A stretch of 64,000 bases of DNA from Dehalococcoidia bacterium UBA2588 (GCA_002339805.1 DDKW01000023.1:1-64000), one strand, 5' to 3'; counted from the first letter of the stretch, positions 51,966-62,135 are shown. Made by a program: numbers and translations. Notes: generated by a model not told the origin, from the sequence alone.

Positions 51966-52916
51966 TTAGCTGAATAAAGCTCCTACTGACTGACCCTTAT
52001 GTATTCTATAAATTGCTTCACCCAACAATGGCGCCACAGTTAATACTTTAACTTTCCCATTAGTTCTAGATGCGTCAATAGCTATACTATCCGATACAAC
52101 AACTTCTGTGAAACTACTATTGGCCAGACTTTCATGAGCATTTCTAGAAAACACTGGATGAGAGGCACAACAAAATACTTCTTTCACTCCTCGTTCCAAC
52201 AAAGTATCGGCAGCTCCAACAATAGTCCCGCCTGTGTCAATCTCATCATCAAATGTTAAAGCAGTTTTACCTTTAACATCCCCAATAATATTTAAAGTTT
52301 CGGTAGTGTCATTATTTCCAATACGTCGTTTCTCTATGATAGCCAGCGGAGCATTCAATCTAGCTGCCACATCTCTAGCCTTTTTACTTATCCCTATGTC
52401 GACTGCCACTACTACCAAATCATCGATTTCTTTGGCTTTCACATAATCAGTCAATATCGGCAATGCTGTTAACTCATCCACAGGTATATTGAAGAATCCT
52501 TGAATTTGGCCGGCATGCAAATCCATAGTTAACAATCTGTCAGCACCTGCAGTAGTCAATAAATCAGCAACTAGCCTAGCTGTAATCGGAACTCTCGGCT
52601 GATCTTTCTTGTCAGTTCTACCATATCCATAATAAGGAACGACAGCGGTTATTCTACCAGCAGAAGCTCTCTTGCAAGCGTCTATCATGATCAACAGTTC
52701 CATTAAATGATCGTTTACAGGAAAGGTGATTGGTTGGACAATAAAAACATCTCGCTGCCTAACATTCTCTTGAATGTTAGTGAAAGTATTATCATTAGAA
52801 AATTTAAAAACTTCCGCTTTACCTAAAGGTATATTTAAATAGTCACATACATCCTGAGCCAATTTCTTGTGAGCATTACCGCTGAAAATTTTAAGATCGT
52901 CAATTACTGGTCCCAT
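51966..52916 (-). CDS. prs: ribose-phosphate pyrophosphokinase
   Basis: Makes PRPP from ribose 5-phosphate. VVPYYGYGRTDKKDQPR, the TMDLHAGQIQGFFNIPVD region and FDDEIDTGGTIV (PRPP loop) are clear. Length 316. It starts on the base after the stop of the upstream enoyl-CoA hydratase-like gene, suggesting coupling. Confidence 0.96.
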   Translation of the reverse strand: MGPVIDDLKIFSGNAHKKLAQDVCDYLNIPLGKAEVFKFSNDNTFTNIQENVRQRDVFIVQPITFPVNDHLMELLIMIDACKRASAGRITAVVPYYGYGRTDKKDQPRVPITARLVADLLTTAGADRLLTMDLHAGQIQGFFNIPVDELTALPILTDYVKAKEIDDLVVVAVDIGISKKARDVAARLNAPLAIIEKRRIGNNDTTETLNIIGDVKGKTALTFDDEIDTGGTIVGAADTLLERGVKEVFCCASHPVFSRNAHESLANSSFTEVVVSDSIAIDASRTNGKVKVLTVAPLLGEAIYRIHKGQSVGALFS

Positions 52917-53735
52917 TTAATGTCCCCTGTATTCTGGATTTCTTTTTTCCCTAAAAGCATCGGCCCCTTCCAAATGATCTTTAGAAGATAACGTGATGGT
53001 CTCCGCAGCTGCAGCCATTTTCATAGCTGTTTCTAAATCAAATTCAAGACCTTTGTACAGCATCAATTTAGATAGTCGTATTGCAATAGGGGGCCCAGCA
53101 GCAATTTTATGTGCCATTGACATGACCTCATTCTCCAAATCTTCTTCATCAACTAATTTATTCAAAAAACCTAATTGCTTTGCCTCATCAGCCTCCATGA
53201 AATCACCTGTGAATAACATCTCAGCTGCTTTACCCAAACTACCCAAAACTCGCGGGTATAACCAAGTACCTCCAAATCCTGGGAATAATCCGATTTTAAT
53301 ATACGCACACATGAACCGACTTCTAGGCGTACCTATTCTAATGTCGCATGCAGCGGCCAAATCTAATCCAGCTCCAACTGCAACGCCATTTACCATAGCT
53401 ATAACAGGTTTTTCTAAACGCTGTAGTGCTAGCATAAACCTCTGAGTGCGATTGAATGATCTCCTGATGTCATCAGGGTTATCTGACACCCAGGCGCTAG
53501 GTTCACTGCCACCACGCAACGCGGATAAATCTCCACCCGCACAAAAAGAACTGCCTGCGCCAGTAATGATTAAAACTCTTATAGAATCATCTTCATCAAT
53601 AACCTCGAGGGCATCTCCCAATTCATCCTGCATGACATCATTCAACGCATTTCTTCTATCAGGACGATTTAAAGTAATACGTGCAATATGTGAGTCTTTA
53701 TCTTTTTCAAGCAAGATATACTTATAATCAGCCAT
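52917..53735 (-). CDS. enoyl-CoA hydratase/isomerase family protein
   Basis: Crotonase fold, 272 residues. Oxyanion-hole segment FCAGGDLSALRG, then GVAVGAGLDLAAACDIRIG and KIGLFPGFGGTWLYPR. Of the two catalytic glutamates of rat crotonase, the first position reads Asp (GAGLD) and the second is apparently not Glu, so simple hydratase activity is doubtful. An exact TATAAT lies at 53764-53759 on the minus strand, and a run of seven G forms the ribosome site. Confidence 0.9.
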   Translation of the reverse strand: MADYKYILLEKDKDSHIARITLNRPDRRNALNDVMQDELGDALEVIDEDDSIRVLIITGAGSSFCAGGDLSALRGGSEPSAWVSDNPDDIRRSFNRTQRFMLALQRLEKPVIAMVNGVAVGAGLDLAAACDIRIGTPRSRFMCAYIKIGLFPGFGGTWLYPRVLGSLGKAAEMLFTGDFMEADEAKQLGFLNKLVDEEDLENEVMSMAHKIAAGPPIAIRLSKLMLYKGLEFDLETAMKMAAAAETITLSSKDHLEGADAFREKRNPEYRGH

Positions 53736-53911
53736 TGCCCCCCCTTATGAGCTTCTGAATTATAGCACAGGGTCAAAGCAAACTTAAGATGAAATTTTAA
53801 GTCACATTTCCATCTCGAAATTTAACAAACCCAGAGGCCTTATCTCAGCCAAAAGCAACAATCATTTCTGCATTTAGTGTAGAATATCTTTATCAAAATG
53901 AAGGCGGAACT

Positions 53912-55087
53912 ATGTACAGTTACATATCACATTTAGAGTGCTCAGTCTGTGAAAAAGAATTTCCACATGATCAAATTAGCTCGATCAGCGAATGCTGTGC
54001 CAAAGTCTTGTTCGCCAGATATGATTTGCAGAAACTAAAGAAAGAAGTTAATAAGAATGTTTACGCTTCACGAGAATCTAATATGTGGCGTTTCTCAGAA
54101 CTCCTGCCTGTAACAGACCCAGCTAATGTAGTAACCTTGGGTGAAGGTGGCACGCCATTATTACGCACTACCGACCTTGGTAAGAAGTTAAACCTAAACA
54201 ATTTATACATTAAAGATGAAGGACTGAACCCTACTGGGACATTCAAAGCGAGAGGAATCGGCGCTGCCGTATCCAAAGCCAACGAACTCGGAGTTAAAGG
54301 CTTCACAATGCCATCAGCAGGAAATGCCGCTGGTGCAGTCGCTGCTTACGCAGCAAGATCAGGACATCCCGTAAAGGTGTATATGCCTCAAGATGCTCCC
54401 TCAGCAAACAAAAAGGAGTCTCTACTTACTGGAGCTGAGCTAAACCTAGTAGATGGTCTTATCAGCGATGCAGGGCGAATTTCAAGTCAAGTGGCAAAAG
54501 AAGAAAACTTATTTGACCTCTCAACTTTGAAAGAACCATATAGAGCGGAAGGCAAAAAAACTATGGCTCTTGAATTAGCGCAACAATTAGGTTGGAAGAT
54601 TCCTGATGTAATTGTTTATCCCACTGGTGGCGGTACCGGAATCATAGGAATGCATAAAGGATTCAATGAACTACTGGAACTAGGGTGGGTAACTGGTAAA
54701 CAACCCAGATTTATAGCGGTACAAGCAGAGGGGTGCCAACCTATCGTTAAGGCCTTCAATGAAGGTGCAGATAGTAGTGAAATGTGGACTAATGCAGCTA
54801 CAGTAGCAGACGGATTAAGAGTTCCAGGCCCTTTCGCAGACTACGTTATCTTGAAAATATTGCGTGAGACTGGTGGCACAGCTCTTTCTGTAACCGACAA
54901 AGAGATGGTAGATGCAATGTATGAAATCTCTAGTGATGAAGGCGTAGTGATCTGCCCAGAAGGCGCAGCAACATTAGTAGGATTGAGGCAATTATTAGAC
55001 AAAGGCCTGGTCTCGCAAGACGAAACAGTTATCCTATTAAACACGGGCTCAGCTTATAAATACCTTGAATTGGTTTCCGAAAAGTAA
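53912..55087 (+). CDS. thrC: threonine synthase
   Basis: PLP enzyme converting homoserine phosphate to threonine. The N terminus has a CSVCEKEF-type knuckle, then LGEGGTPLLRTTDLG, NPTGTFKARG with the PLP lysine, SAGNAAGAVAAYAAR and YPTGGGTGIIGMHKG. Length 391. GGCGGA precedes the start. ispH overlaps its stop by one base. Confidence 0.95.
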   Translation: MYSYISHLECSVCEKEFPHDQISSISECCAKVLFARYDLQKLKKEVNKNVYASRESNMWRFSELLPVTDPANVVTLGEGGTPLLRTTDLGKKLNLNNLYIKDEGLNPTGTFKARGIGAAVSKANELGVKGFTMPSAGNAAGAVAAYAARSGHPVKVYMPQDAPSANKKESLLTGAELNLVDGLISDAGRISSQVAKEENLFDLSTLKEPYRAEGKKTMALELAQQLGWKIPDVIVYPTGGGTGIIGMHKGFNELLELGWVTGKQPRFIAVQAEGCQPIVKAFNEGADSSEMWTNAATVADGLRVPGPFADYVILKILRETGGTALSVTDKEMVDAMYEISSDEGVVICPEGAATLVGLRQLLDKGLVSQDETVILLNTGSAYKYLELVSEK

Positions 55088-55986
55088 TGGAAATACTTGT
55101 AAGCTCTCCTAGAGGCTTTTGCGCAGGAGTAGTTCGCGCTATAGATATGGTTGAACTAGCTCTTGAAAAATATGGTGCTCCAGTTTATATAAAGCATCAG
55201 ATCGTTCACAATCCCCATGTAGTTGAAGATCTTGAAAGCAAAGGTGCGATCACAGTAGAAACTGTTGAAGAAATCCCTGAAGGTTCTCATGTTGTATTTT
55301 CCGCACATGGTTCACCCCCTGAAGATTTTGCCAAAGCTAGAGAAAGAAATTTGAAGGTAATTGACGCAGTTTGCCCTCTGGTAACTAAAGTGCACAATGA
55401 AGCAAAAAAATACGCTGCTCTTGGTAAGAAAATAATTCTAGTTGGCCATGAAGGACATCAAGAAGTAAAAGGAACTATGGGCCAAACCCCCATGACATTA
55501 GTAAATGACAAAGATCTTCAGTCAATCCCTAATTGGGATACTGACACTGACTTGGTAGTACTTACACAAACCACTTTATCAGTGAATGACACACAGAATA
55601 TTACTGACAAAATAGATTCAGAATATTCTAATACCACTATCAGGAACGATATCTGTTATGCAACTACTAATCGCCAAAGCGCTGTAAAAGATATGGCAAA
55701 ACAAGTTGATGCAATATTAGTGATAGGCGCAGAAAACAGCTCTAACTGCAATAGGCTAAAAGAATTATCACTTAGCCTTGGAATACCTGCAATGCTGGTT
55801 AATAATATCACGGAGATTCCTCCAGAATTTGTTTCACAGCGACAAATTATAGGAGTTACATCCGGAGCATCCACTCCAGAATCTTTAGTCCAAGACATCA
55901 TTGCATTTCTCGAACCAACCAAGATATCCTATTTAAGCACAGTTGAAGAAGATATCTCTTTCACTATCCGAGATGGGATTATCTAA
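55087..55986 (+). CDS. ispH: 4-hydroxy-3-methylbut-2-enyl diphosphate reductase
   Basis: Last step of the MEP isoprenoid pathway; [4Fe-4S] enzyme. Cysteines at SPRGFCAGV (Cys12), VIDAVCPLV and NDICYATTNRQ. HQIVHNPHVV and FSAHGSPPE contain substrate His residues, and VGHEGHQEVKGT is present. Length 299. Confidence 0.97.
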   Translation: MEILVSSPRGFCAGVVRAIDMVELALEKYGAPVYIKHQIVHNPHVVEDLESKGAITVETVEEIPEGSHVVFSAHGSPPEDFAKARERNLKVIDAVCPLVTKVHNEAKKYAALGKKIILVGHEGHQEVKGTMGQTPMTLVNDKDLQSIPNWDTDTDLVVLTQTTLSVNDTQNITDKIDSEYSNTTIRNDICYATTNRQSAVKDMAKQVDAILVIGAENSSNCNRLKELSLSLGIPAMLVNNITEIPPEFVSQRQIIGVTSGASTPESLVQDIIAFLEPTKISYLSTVEEDISFTIRDGII

Positions 55987-56018
55987 CTAATATAGTCATA
56001 AAGTCTAATGGTAGGTTA

Positions 56019-57005
56019 ATGTATCCAAGAAACACCCTTGATGTCTCTCAAGTATTAAAACGCATCCTCTCGATACCAACTTTTATAACATTTGTAATAG
56101 TTAGTGGCATAATCGTTATATTAGTCACTGGATTCGATATAGATATGGCAAAAGTTATGTCGATAATATTTGAGGCAGGACCAGTACCCTATATTTTGGC
56201 ATTTCTCACTCATTACCTGAGCTTTGTGTTCCGAGGTCTTAGGTGGAAATATTTAGTAGGTACTGTCAATCATCACAAACAACCATCTTCGTTTGAATAT
56301 GTAAAATTAATATTCTTGAGTAACTTTATAAATTCTGCATCTCTATTCCGAATAGGTGACCTGTACAAAGTTTATGCCTTTAATAGGAAATATGCCAAAG
56401 GATTCACTAATTTGCTAGGCACATTAATAACCGAGCGATTATTAGACTGTGTCATGTTGGCTATATTAGTGGGTGTATTTGGGCAGGTACTTCTCCAGAC
56501 AGCTAACAAAGAAATCCAAATGATTGTTGTATTCCCTATTATTTTGTTAGGTATATTATTACTCGCTTTCATAGCTGTAATCAAAATTAAAAAGATTCCC
56601 AAATTCCCATTACTAACCAATCTCATACATAAAGCTAAAGAAGGAGCTCAGATCCCCAAAAAAAATATAGTACCTGCATTTCTGATGTCCATATTAGCTT
56701 GGGTGTGTGAAATTGTCAGAGTATATTTCATAGCATCAGCTTTACAATTTGATCTGGAATTCGCCCATACATCTATTTTATCGCTTGTTCACGCGATGTT
56801 AACACTAGTGCCAACCCCCGGAGGGATAGGAGCTGTAGAATCCGGTGTCGCAGGATTAGGAACATTATTGTTCAACATGACACCTGAAAATTCTATCGCA
56901 TTAATATTATTAGATAGGTCTATTACATACCTTAGCGTTCTTCTAATAGGAGGATTCGTTTTTATATGGGAAATAATAGATATAAATAAGAAAAGCAACG
57001 AGTAA
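56019..57005 (+). CDS. UPF0104 / LPG-synthase-type membrane protein (flippase-like)
   Basis: Polytopic membrane protein of the lysylphosphatidylglycerol synthase TM (UPF0104) family, 328 residues, about eight helices. LSNFINSASLFRIGDLYKVYAFNRK and TERLLDCVMLAIL are family segments, and PTPGGIGAVESG in the last third is the signature. It lacks the soluble LPG-synthase domain. Follows ispH by 32 bases, so it might act on a polyprenyl-linked lipid; this is inference. It ends directly against gpsA. Confidence 0.88.
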   Translation: MYPRNTLDVSQVLKRILSIPTFITFVIVSGIIVILVTGFDIDMAKVMSIIFEAGPVPYILAFLTHYLSFVFRGLRWKYLVGTVNHHKQPSSFEYVKLIFLSNFINSASLFRIGDLYKVYAFNRKYAKGFTNLLGTLITERLLDCVMLAILVGVFGQVLLQTANKEIQMIVVFPIILLGILLLAFIAVIKIKKIPKFPLLTNLIHKAKEGAQIPKKNIVPAFLMSILAWVCEIVRVYFIASALQFDLEFAHTSILSLVHAMLTLVPTPGGIGAVESGVAGLGTLLFNMTPENSIALILLDRSITYLSVLLIGGFVFIWEIIDINKKSNE

Positions 57006-58016
57006 TTATTCTGAAGTAGGCGGTCTATTCATTAATTCTTGGATACCTTGCTGAGGTTGCATGCCTTCAAACAAAATCTTGTATATTGCTTGGGTGATCG
57101 GTAATTCCACTCCAAGAAGTTCTCCTAATTCTACTGCTGCCCTAGTAGTTTCTAGTCCTTCTATTACATTCTGCATATCATAAGTAATTTGTTCAAGTGT
57201 TCTTCCCAATGCTATTTGTTCACCGAGATGACGATTCCTACTCAATTTACTAAAACTAGTAGCTACTATATCTCCCACTCCTGCTAATCCTGCGAAAGTA
57301 TGTGCGGAAGCTCCCAGACTAGTTCCTAATCGGGAAATTTCTGCGATTCCACGGGTAATATAAGCCGCTTTGGAATTATCACCTAGTTCTAAACCATCAA
57401 CAATTCCAGCACCAATAGCAATAATATTTTTTAATGTTCCACACAATTCAACTCCAATGACATCATCAGAGGTATAAATCCTAAAAGTAGGTTGCATTAA
57501 CACGTCCCTGACCAGTTGAGCATTTACTATGTTATTGCTTGCTACAACAGAAGATGATGGCTTCCCAACAACAATTTCTTTCGCAAGATTAGGTCCTGAA
57601 ATAACACAAAGATTTTCACAAATTTCTTTTGACAGCTCCTCGCCTACTATTTCTGACATTCTAAGTTTATTAGGCATCTCTAATCCCTTCGTAGCACTGA
57701 CTAATATAGAATGACTCGGTATCGCAGGAGCAATTTCAGCTATATTCCGCCGAAAACTATGAGAAGGGACTGCTAAAATAATTATATTAGCATTACTAAT
57801 TGCATCTTTAACTGAAGAGGTAATAGTAAATGAATTTGGGAACCTTACACCAGGCAAAAATCGACTGCATTCACCTTCTTTTGAAAGATTGGTAGCCTCA
57901 GCTTCAGTTCGGCTTAATAAAGTAATCTTGTTGTTCTGGGATTTGCTTGCCATAATAGCCAAAGTAATGCCCCAGGTAGTCACCCCTACAATAGCTACAT
58001 TATTCACTATTCTCAA
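57006..58016 (-). CDS. gpsA: glycerol-3-phosphate dehydrogenase [NAD(P)+]
   Basis: Makes glycerol-3-phosphate for phospholipids. VSATKGLEM, GPNLAKEIV, VELCGTLKNIIAIGAGIVDG and FAGLAGVGDIVAT are typical. The nucleotide loop reads GVTTWGITLA rather than GAGSWGTALA, so the third glycine position is Thr. Length 336. Its start overlaps the plsY stop by four bases. Confidence 0.94.
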   Translation of the reverse strand: MRIVNNVAIVGVTTWGITLAIMASKSQNNKITLLSRTEAEATNLSKEGECSRFLPGVRFPNSFTITSSVKDAISNANIIILAVPSHSFRRNIAEIAPAIPSHSILVSATKGLEMPNKLRMSEIVGEELSKEICENLCVISGPNLAKEIVVGKPSSSVVASNNIVNAQLVRDVLMQPTFRIYTSDDVIGVELCGTLKNIIAIGAGIVDGLELGDNSKAAYITRGIAEISRLGTSLGASAHTFAGLAGVGDIVATSFSKLSRNRHLGEQIALGRTLEQITYDMQNVIEGLETTRAAVELGELLGVELPITQAIYKILFEGMQPQQGIQELMNRPPTSE

Positions 58017-58741
58017 TCGCTCGTTAATTTTTCAGCAGGTTGACCTATTCTACGTTCAGTACCTGCGAATATTCTTTGCATATTATCCCGATGCTGAAAT
58101 AAAATCATTGCACCTACGATGGCCGCATAAGTCGCTTCAAAGATTAGGTACCAGTCCAATATCATAAAAATCCACACGGTCGTTACCGCGGTGATTACTC
58201 CTAATATAGACCCCAAAGATAGGTATTTTGATATAAATGTGACAGGTAAAAATACCAGCATTGCCAAAGCGGCAGGCACTGGGGTCAATATCAATAAAGT
58301 CCCTAATGCAGGAGCGATACCTCTACCTCCTTTAAAACCTAAAAATACAGACCAATTATGTCCCGATACAATCAATAACAGCATCACGACAGTCACCCAT
58401 GGATCAAGTGATAATTGAGAAGTGACCATTACTGCAATCATCCCTTTCGAACAATCAAGTACCAACACCACCATTCCCACATATTTGCCAGATGTGCGGA
58501 ACATATTAGACGTTCCAATTTTCCCACTACCATAGTCCCTAATGTCTCTACCTGTTCTGATTCTATATAGTATGTAGCCCCAAGGGATGGATCCTAACAA
58601 ATACAGCTGCAACCCCAAGATTGTGTACAAAAGAGGCAATTGCAGGATTGGACCATCATAAGCCATCCATAATAATGAAATTAATAAAAGAGGTATGAAA
58701 CCTCCAATAAATATAATGAATATTTTTTTTGATGCAATCAT
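58013..58741 (-). CDS. plsY: glycerol-3-phosphate acyltransferase PlsY
   Basis: Membrane acyl-phosphate:G3P acyltransferase. GSIPWGYILYRIRTGRDIR, YGSGKIGTSNMFR and GHNWSVFLGFKGGRGIAPALG are the three motifs. Length 242, about 40 more than usual because of an extra N-terminal hydrophobic helix. Ends in TGA with an ATGA overlap to gpsA, which uses its product's precursor; the pathway pairing is sensible. Confidence 0.95.
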   Translation of the reverse strand: MIASKKIFIIFIGGFIPLLLISLLWMAYDGPILQLPLLYTILGLQLYLLGSIPWGYILYRIRTGRDIRDYGSGKIGTSNMFRTSGKYVGMVVLVLDCSKGMIAVMVTSQLSLDPWVTVVMLLLIVSGHNWSVFLGFKGGRGIAPALGTLLILTPVPAALAMLVFLPVTFISKYLSLGSILGVITAVTTVWIFMILDWYLIFEATYAAIVGAMILFQHRDNMQRIFAGTERRIGQPAEKLTSD

Positions 58742-60084
58742 CCTTTTTTGTATATGAGCCTTAAATGAGTCCGGTCAAACCCAAATTCCCTCCGTATCTG
58801 ATTCTCCAAATACCGCTTATATGTAAAATGCAATAACTCTGGGTTATTCACAGATACAGTGAAAGTCGGAGGATTAACCCCAACTTGAGCCATCTTACGA
58901 ATTTTTATTCCTCGTCTGGATTTAGTCTTCGGAGCCTTGGGCATATGATTAGCTAAAGCATTAAATAAAGCGTATTGCAATTTAGTTTCATTAACTCTCA
59001 TATTACGCTCCTCGTGTAAGTCCAATACCGTTTTTAATAAACCATCAATTCCTTCACCATATAATGCGGAGGTAAAACACACTGGGATATAACTCATGAA
59101 ATGCATGCGATCTCTAACTCTATTCATAGCTCGGATTTGAGAGTGTTCAGTTGGATTATTAATCAAATCCCATTTGTTGACTACCACAATGATACCTTTA
59201 CACATTTCCCACGCTAAACCTGCAACATGAATGTCTTGTGAAGTCGCCAGTAATGAAGCATCAGCAACCATCAATACTACATCACTTCTCTCAACTGCTG
59301 ACATAGCACGCAATACACTAAATTTTTCTATTCCCACGCCGACTTTGCCGGGCCTTCTAATACCCGCTGTATCAATCAAAGTAAGTTGCCTATCTCCAAA
59401 GGTCAAATCAGAATCAATCGCATCCCGAGTTGTTCCTGCTATCGGACTAACAATAGTACGTTCCTCTCCCAAAATGCTATTAACCAATGCGGATTTTCCT
59501 ACGTTGGGTCGTCCAACTATCGCTATTTTAATTGACCTATCTTCTGAATCCTCTTGGTCATCTTCTAAACTATAAGGTAACAATTCAGATACCAAGCCGT
59601 ACAAATCATCCATACCTATATTATGATGAGCACTCACACAAACATAATTCCAGAAGCCCAAGCTGAAAAATTCAGCGATATTATTACGTCTTCCATCGTT
59701 GTCAACCTTATTTATTACCAAAATGACGTTGACATCAGCAGTCCTCAATTGATCAGCGATTGTTTGATCTGTCGGTGTTAATCCTGCATCACAATCAACC
59801 ACGAATAGCACCACATCTGCTCCTGAAATAGCCATCCTTGCTTGATCTTTAACCTTGGTTATAATGTGATCGGTTGAACCTAAATCTAATCCACCTGTAT
59901 CAATTAATAGAAATTTCTTAGGATATCTGTCCACAACTGCTACTAACCTGTCGCGAGTTGTCCCTTCCTCGTTGGCCACGATGGCATGTCGTTTATCAAT
60001 AATCCTATTAAATAATGAGGATTTACCTACATTAGGTCTGCCGACTATGGCTACTGTAGGCATATTAGACTCTGATGATTCCAT
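58738..60084 (-). CDS. der: ribosome biogenesis GTPase Der (EngA)
   Basis: Two tandem GTPase domains: GRPNVGKSSLFN with DTGGLDLG and NKVD, then GRPNVGKSALVN with DTAGIRRPGK and NKWDLI. A C-terminal KH-like domain follows. Length 448. It ends TGA inside the ATGA overlap with plsY. Confidence 0.97.
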   Translation of the reverse strand: MESSESNMPTVAIVGRPNVGKSSLFNRIIDKRHAIVANEEGTTRDRLVAVVDRYPKKFLLIDTGGLDLGSTDHIITKVKDQARMAISGADVVLFVVDCDAGLTPTDQTIADQLRTADVNVILVINKVDNDGRRNNIAEFFSLGFWNYVCVSAHHNIGMDDLYGLVSELLPYSLEDDQEDSEDRSIKIAIVGRPNVGKSALVNSILGEERTIVSPIAGTTRDAIDSDLTFGDRQLTLIDTAGIRRPGKVGVGIEKFSVLRAMSAVERSDVVLMVADASLLATSQDIHVAGLAWEMCKGIIVVVNKWDLINNPTEHSQIRAMNRVRDRMHFMSYIPVCFTSALYGEGIDGLLKTVLDLHEERNMRVNETKLQYALFNALANHMPKAPKTKSRRGIKIRKMAQVGVNPPTFTVSVNNPELLHFTYKRYLENQIRREFGFDRTHLRLIYKKG

Positions 60085-60087
60085 ACT

Positions 60088-60993
60088 TCAGCCTTTATAT
60101 AAAAATTCTAATATTGCTTGTTGTGCAGGCAGTCGGTTATAAGCTTGATCATAAGCAACTGACTTAGGGGAGCTTAACATACCTTCAGGTACTTCTTCAC
60201 CATAATGCACAGGCATGTCATGCATAAATATTACATCTTCAGCAGCACAGGACAACAGCTGGTCAGTAACTGTAAATCCGGAGAAATCCTTTTTGCGTTT
60301 TACAGATTCTTCTTCTTGGCCCATACTGGTCCACGCGTCTGTATAGACTATATCTGCTTGTCTAACAGCATCTTCGGGATCGTTACAGAAAATCATATTC
60401 GCACCAGATTTTTGAGCCATTTGGTTGGCTACATACATACTATTTTCATCCAGTTCATATCCTTTAGGTGTCGCAATCGCAAAGCTGATCCCCACCGCAG
60501 CACATATCAAAGCTAAACTCCTCGAAACATTGTTACCATCACCTATGAACGTTAATTTGGTATCTGCTTCAATAACTTTATTTTCACTGATAGTTAGGAG
60601 ATCTGCTATTACCTGACACGGATGTTCCAAATCTGATAACGCATTAATTATAGGAACGGAGGAAAATTTACTCATTTCCAACAATGCGTCATGAGAGTTA
60701 ACTCTTGCAATTATGCCGTCCACATAAGATGACAAAACGGTTGATATATCTTCTATACTTTCTCTTTTGCCTAATCCTATTTCTTCAGGGCCCAAATATA
60801 TCCCGTATCCCCCCAGTTTCTCTATACCTAACTGAAAACTTACCTTAGTTCTTAATGAAGGCTTTTCGAACAGCAAAGCGAAAGTTTTCCCATCCAGACA
60901 GGTACTAAAGTCCCCTATTTTAATAGCTTTTGCACGATCTACTATATCTAATATTTGTTGGCTACTTAAATCTGTTATCGAAATGATGTTCAT
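60088..60993 (-). CDS. argF: ornithine carbamoyltransferase
   Basis: Arginine synthesis: carbamoyl phosphate plus ornithine to citrulline. Carbamoyl phosphate loop KPSLRTKVSF, then HPCQVIADLLT and the GDGNNVSRSLA segment. The usual HCLP ornithine-site motif reads HDMPVHYGEEV, a Cys-to-Asp variant. Length 301. It heads the argF-der-plsY-gpsA run, with three bases to der. Confidence 0.93.
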   Translation of the reverse strand: MNIISITDLSSQQILDIVDRAKAIKIGDFSTCLDGKTFALLFEKPSLRTKVSFQLGIEKLGGYGIYLGPEEIGLGKRESIEDISTVLSSYVDGIIARVNSHDALLEMSKFSSVPIINALSDLEHPCQVIADLLTISENKVIEADTKLTFIGDGNNVSRSLALICAAVGISFAIATPKGYELDENSMYVANQMAQKSGANMIFCNDPEDAVRQADIVYTDAWTSMGQEEESVKRKKDFSGFTVTDQLLSCAAEDVIFMHDMPVHYGEEVPEGMLSSPKSVAYDQAYNRLPAQQAILEFLYKG

Positions 60994-61052
60994 ATTAAAT
61001 CCATGTTATTGATTAACAACTGCAGATTTTAACATACTCTCCCAAAACTAAA

Positions 61053-61077
61053 ACAGGGGCGCCTATGGCGCCCCTGT
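61053..61077 (-). terminator. intrinsic terminator after the second NHL gene
   Basis: ACAGGGGCGCC and GGCGCCCCTGT form a perfect 11-bp GC-rich stem with loop TAT. On the minus strand it is followed by TTTTAGTTTT, and it lies 24 bases after the NHL stop. A textbook Rho-independent terminator. Confidence 0.85.
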
Positions 61078-61100
61078 AATTAAGTCTATTGGATCTAGGA

Positions 61101-62135
61101 TTATAAGTTAGCCTGTGGATCCAAGTAACTATTATCTTTTTCGTAGATTTGAAGTCTGCCTCTCTGAGTATCACACACAATCAAGCGGTTGTTAGCTCGA
61201 TCGAAAGTGCACCCTGTTGGCATTCTAAACCTACGTTGTTGCTCTCCAAGATTTTGAACCCGTCTTCTCGCTTTGTTCATGTCAGGATTAGCATCAATAG
61301 ACATCTGTCCCCATTTGGACACTTCTAAAGCATCTCCGTATAAATAGCTTAAGGGTTTAGTGTCTACATCGTATATAACGACTCTCTCGTGCATCCAGTC
61401 AACTACATACACATCGCCATCGCCATCTACGCAAACACCAGTAGGATTCTTCAAAGAACCTGGACCACTAGGTCCACCAAAGGTAAGTAAATGATTCCCT
61501 TCAGGGTCAAACTTCAAACATCTATCATTCCCCCAGTCGGCAATGTAAATATCTCCATTATCATCAATGGCTATACCGTATGGCATCTCCATTTCTCCGT
61601 CACCACTTCCTTTTACTCCGAATCCTGAAATATATTTTCCATCTTTAGAAAATTTTTGAATTTTACTATCAAACGTGTTTACAATCCAAACATCTCCGTT
61701 CGCATCGAAACAAATTCCACCAGAACCATTGAATTTGCCATCTTCTTCACCTTGTTCTCCCCATTGACCGATCACTTCTCCTTCTGGGTTGAAGATAGTA
61801 ACTCTGTTATACCATTCATCAGTAGCATAAATATTTCCGTCTAAATCTACTGCTACTCCTGTAAGTATTTTAAACAGTGGCCCTTCTTTGGATTCAGATC
61901 CATAAGCTAACCCTGTTCGACCAAATTCATTTATGAATTCTTGATCAACCGTTAACTTGGATAACCTGACCCCTCCTGGGTTCTGTTCGTTGCCTCGGTT
62001 GGCAACATACAATACTCCATCATCTGCACAAGCAACACTTATAGGCAAACTGAATCCCATACCTGCTACCGCATTTCTTCCTATATTGTGGCTGTATAGC
62101 CATGCTCGCCCTGAGGCGACCGTATTTTGAGCCAT
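61101..62135 (-). CDS. NHL-repeat beta-propeller protein (second cassette)
   Basis: Paralog of the NHL protein at 28624-29682, 344 residues. The start MAQNTVASGR matches that paralog's start and has GGAGG four bases upstream; an open frame to 62216 lacks that support. Repeats include GPLFKILTGVAVDLDGNIYAT, GSGGICFDANGDVWIVN and MPYGIAIDDNGDIYIADWGND. No signal peptide. The last gene of its cassette, closed by the terminator. Confidence 0.9.
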   Translation of the reverse strand: MAQNTVASGRAWLYSHNIGRNAVAGMGFSLPISVACADDGVLYVANRGNEQNPGGVRLSKLTVDQEFINEFGRTGLAYGSESKEGPLFKILTGVAVDLDGNIYATDEWYNRVTIFNPEGEVIGQWGEQGEEDGKFNGSGGICFDANGDVWIVNTFDSKIQKFSKDGKYISGFGVKGSGDGEMEMPYGIAIDDNGDIYIADWGNDRCLKFDPEGNHLLTFGGPSGPGSLKNPTGVCVDGDGDVYVVDWMHERVVIYDVDTKPLSYLYGDALEVSKWGQMSIDANPDMNKARRRVQNLGEQQRRFRMPTGCTFDRANNRLIVCDTQRGRLQIYEKDNSYLDPQANL

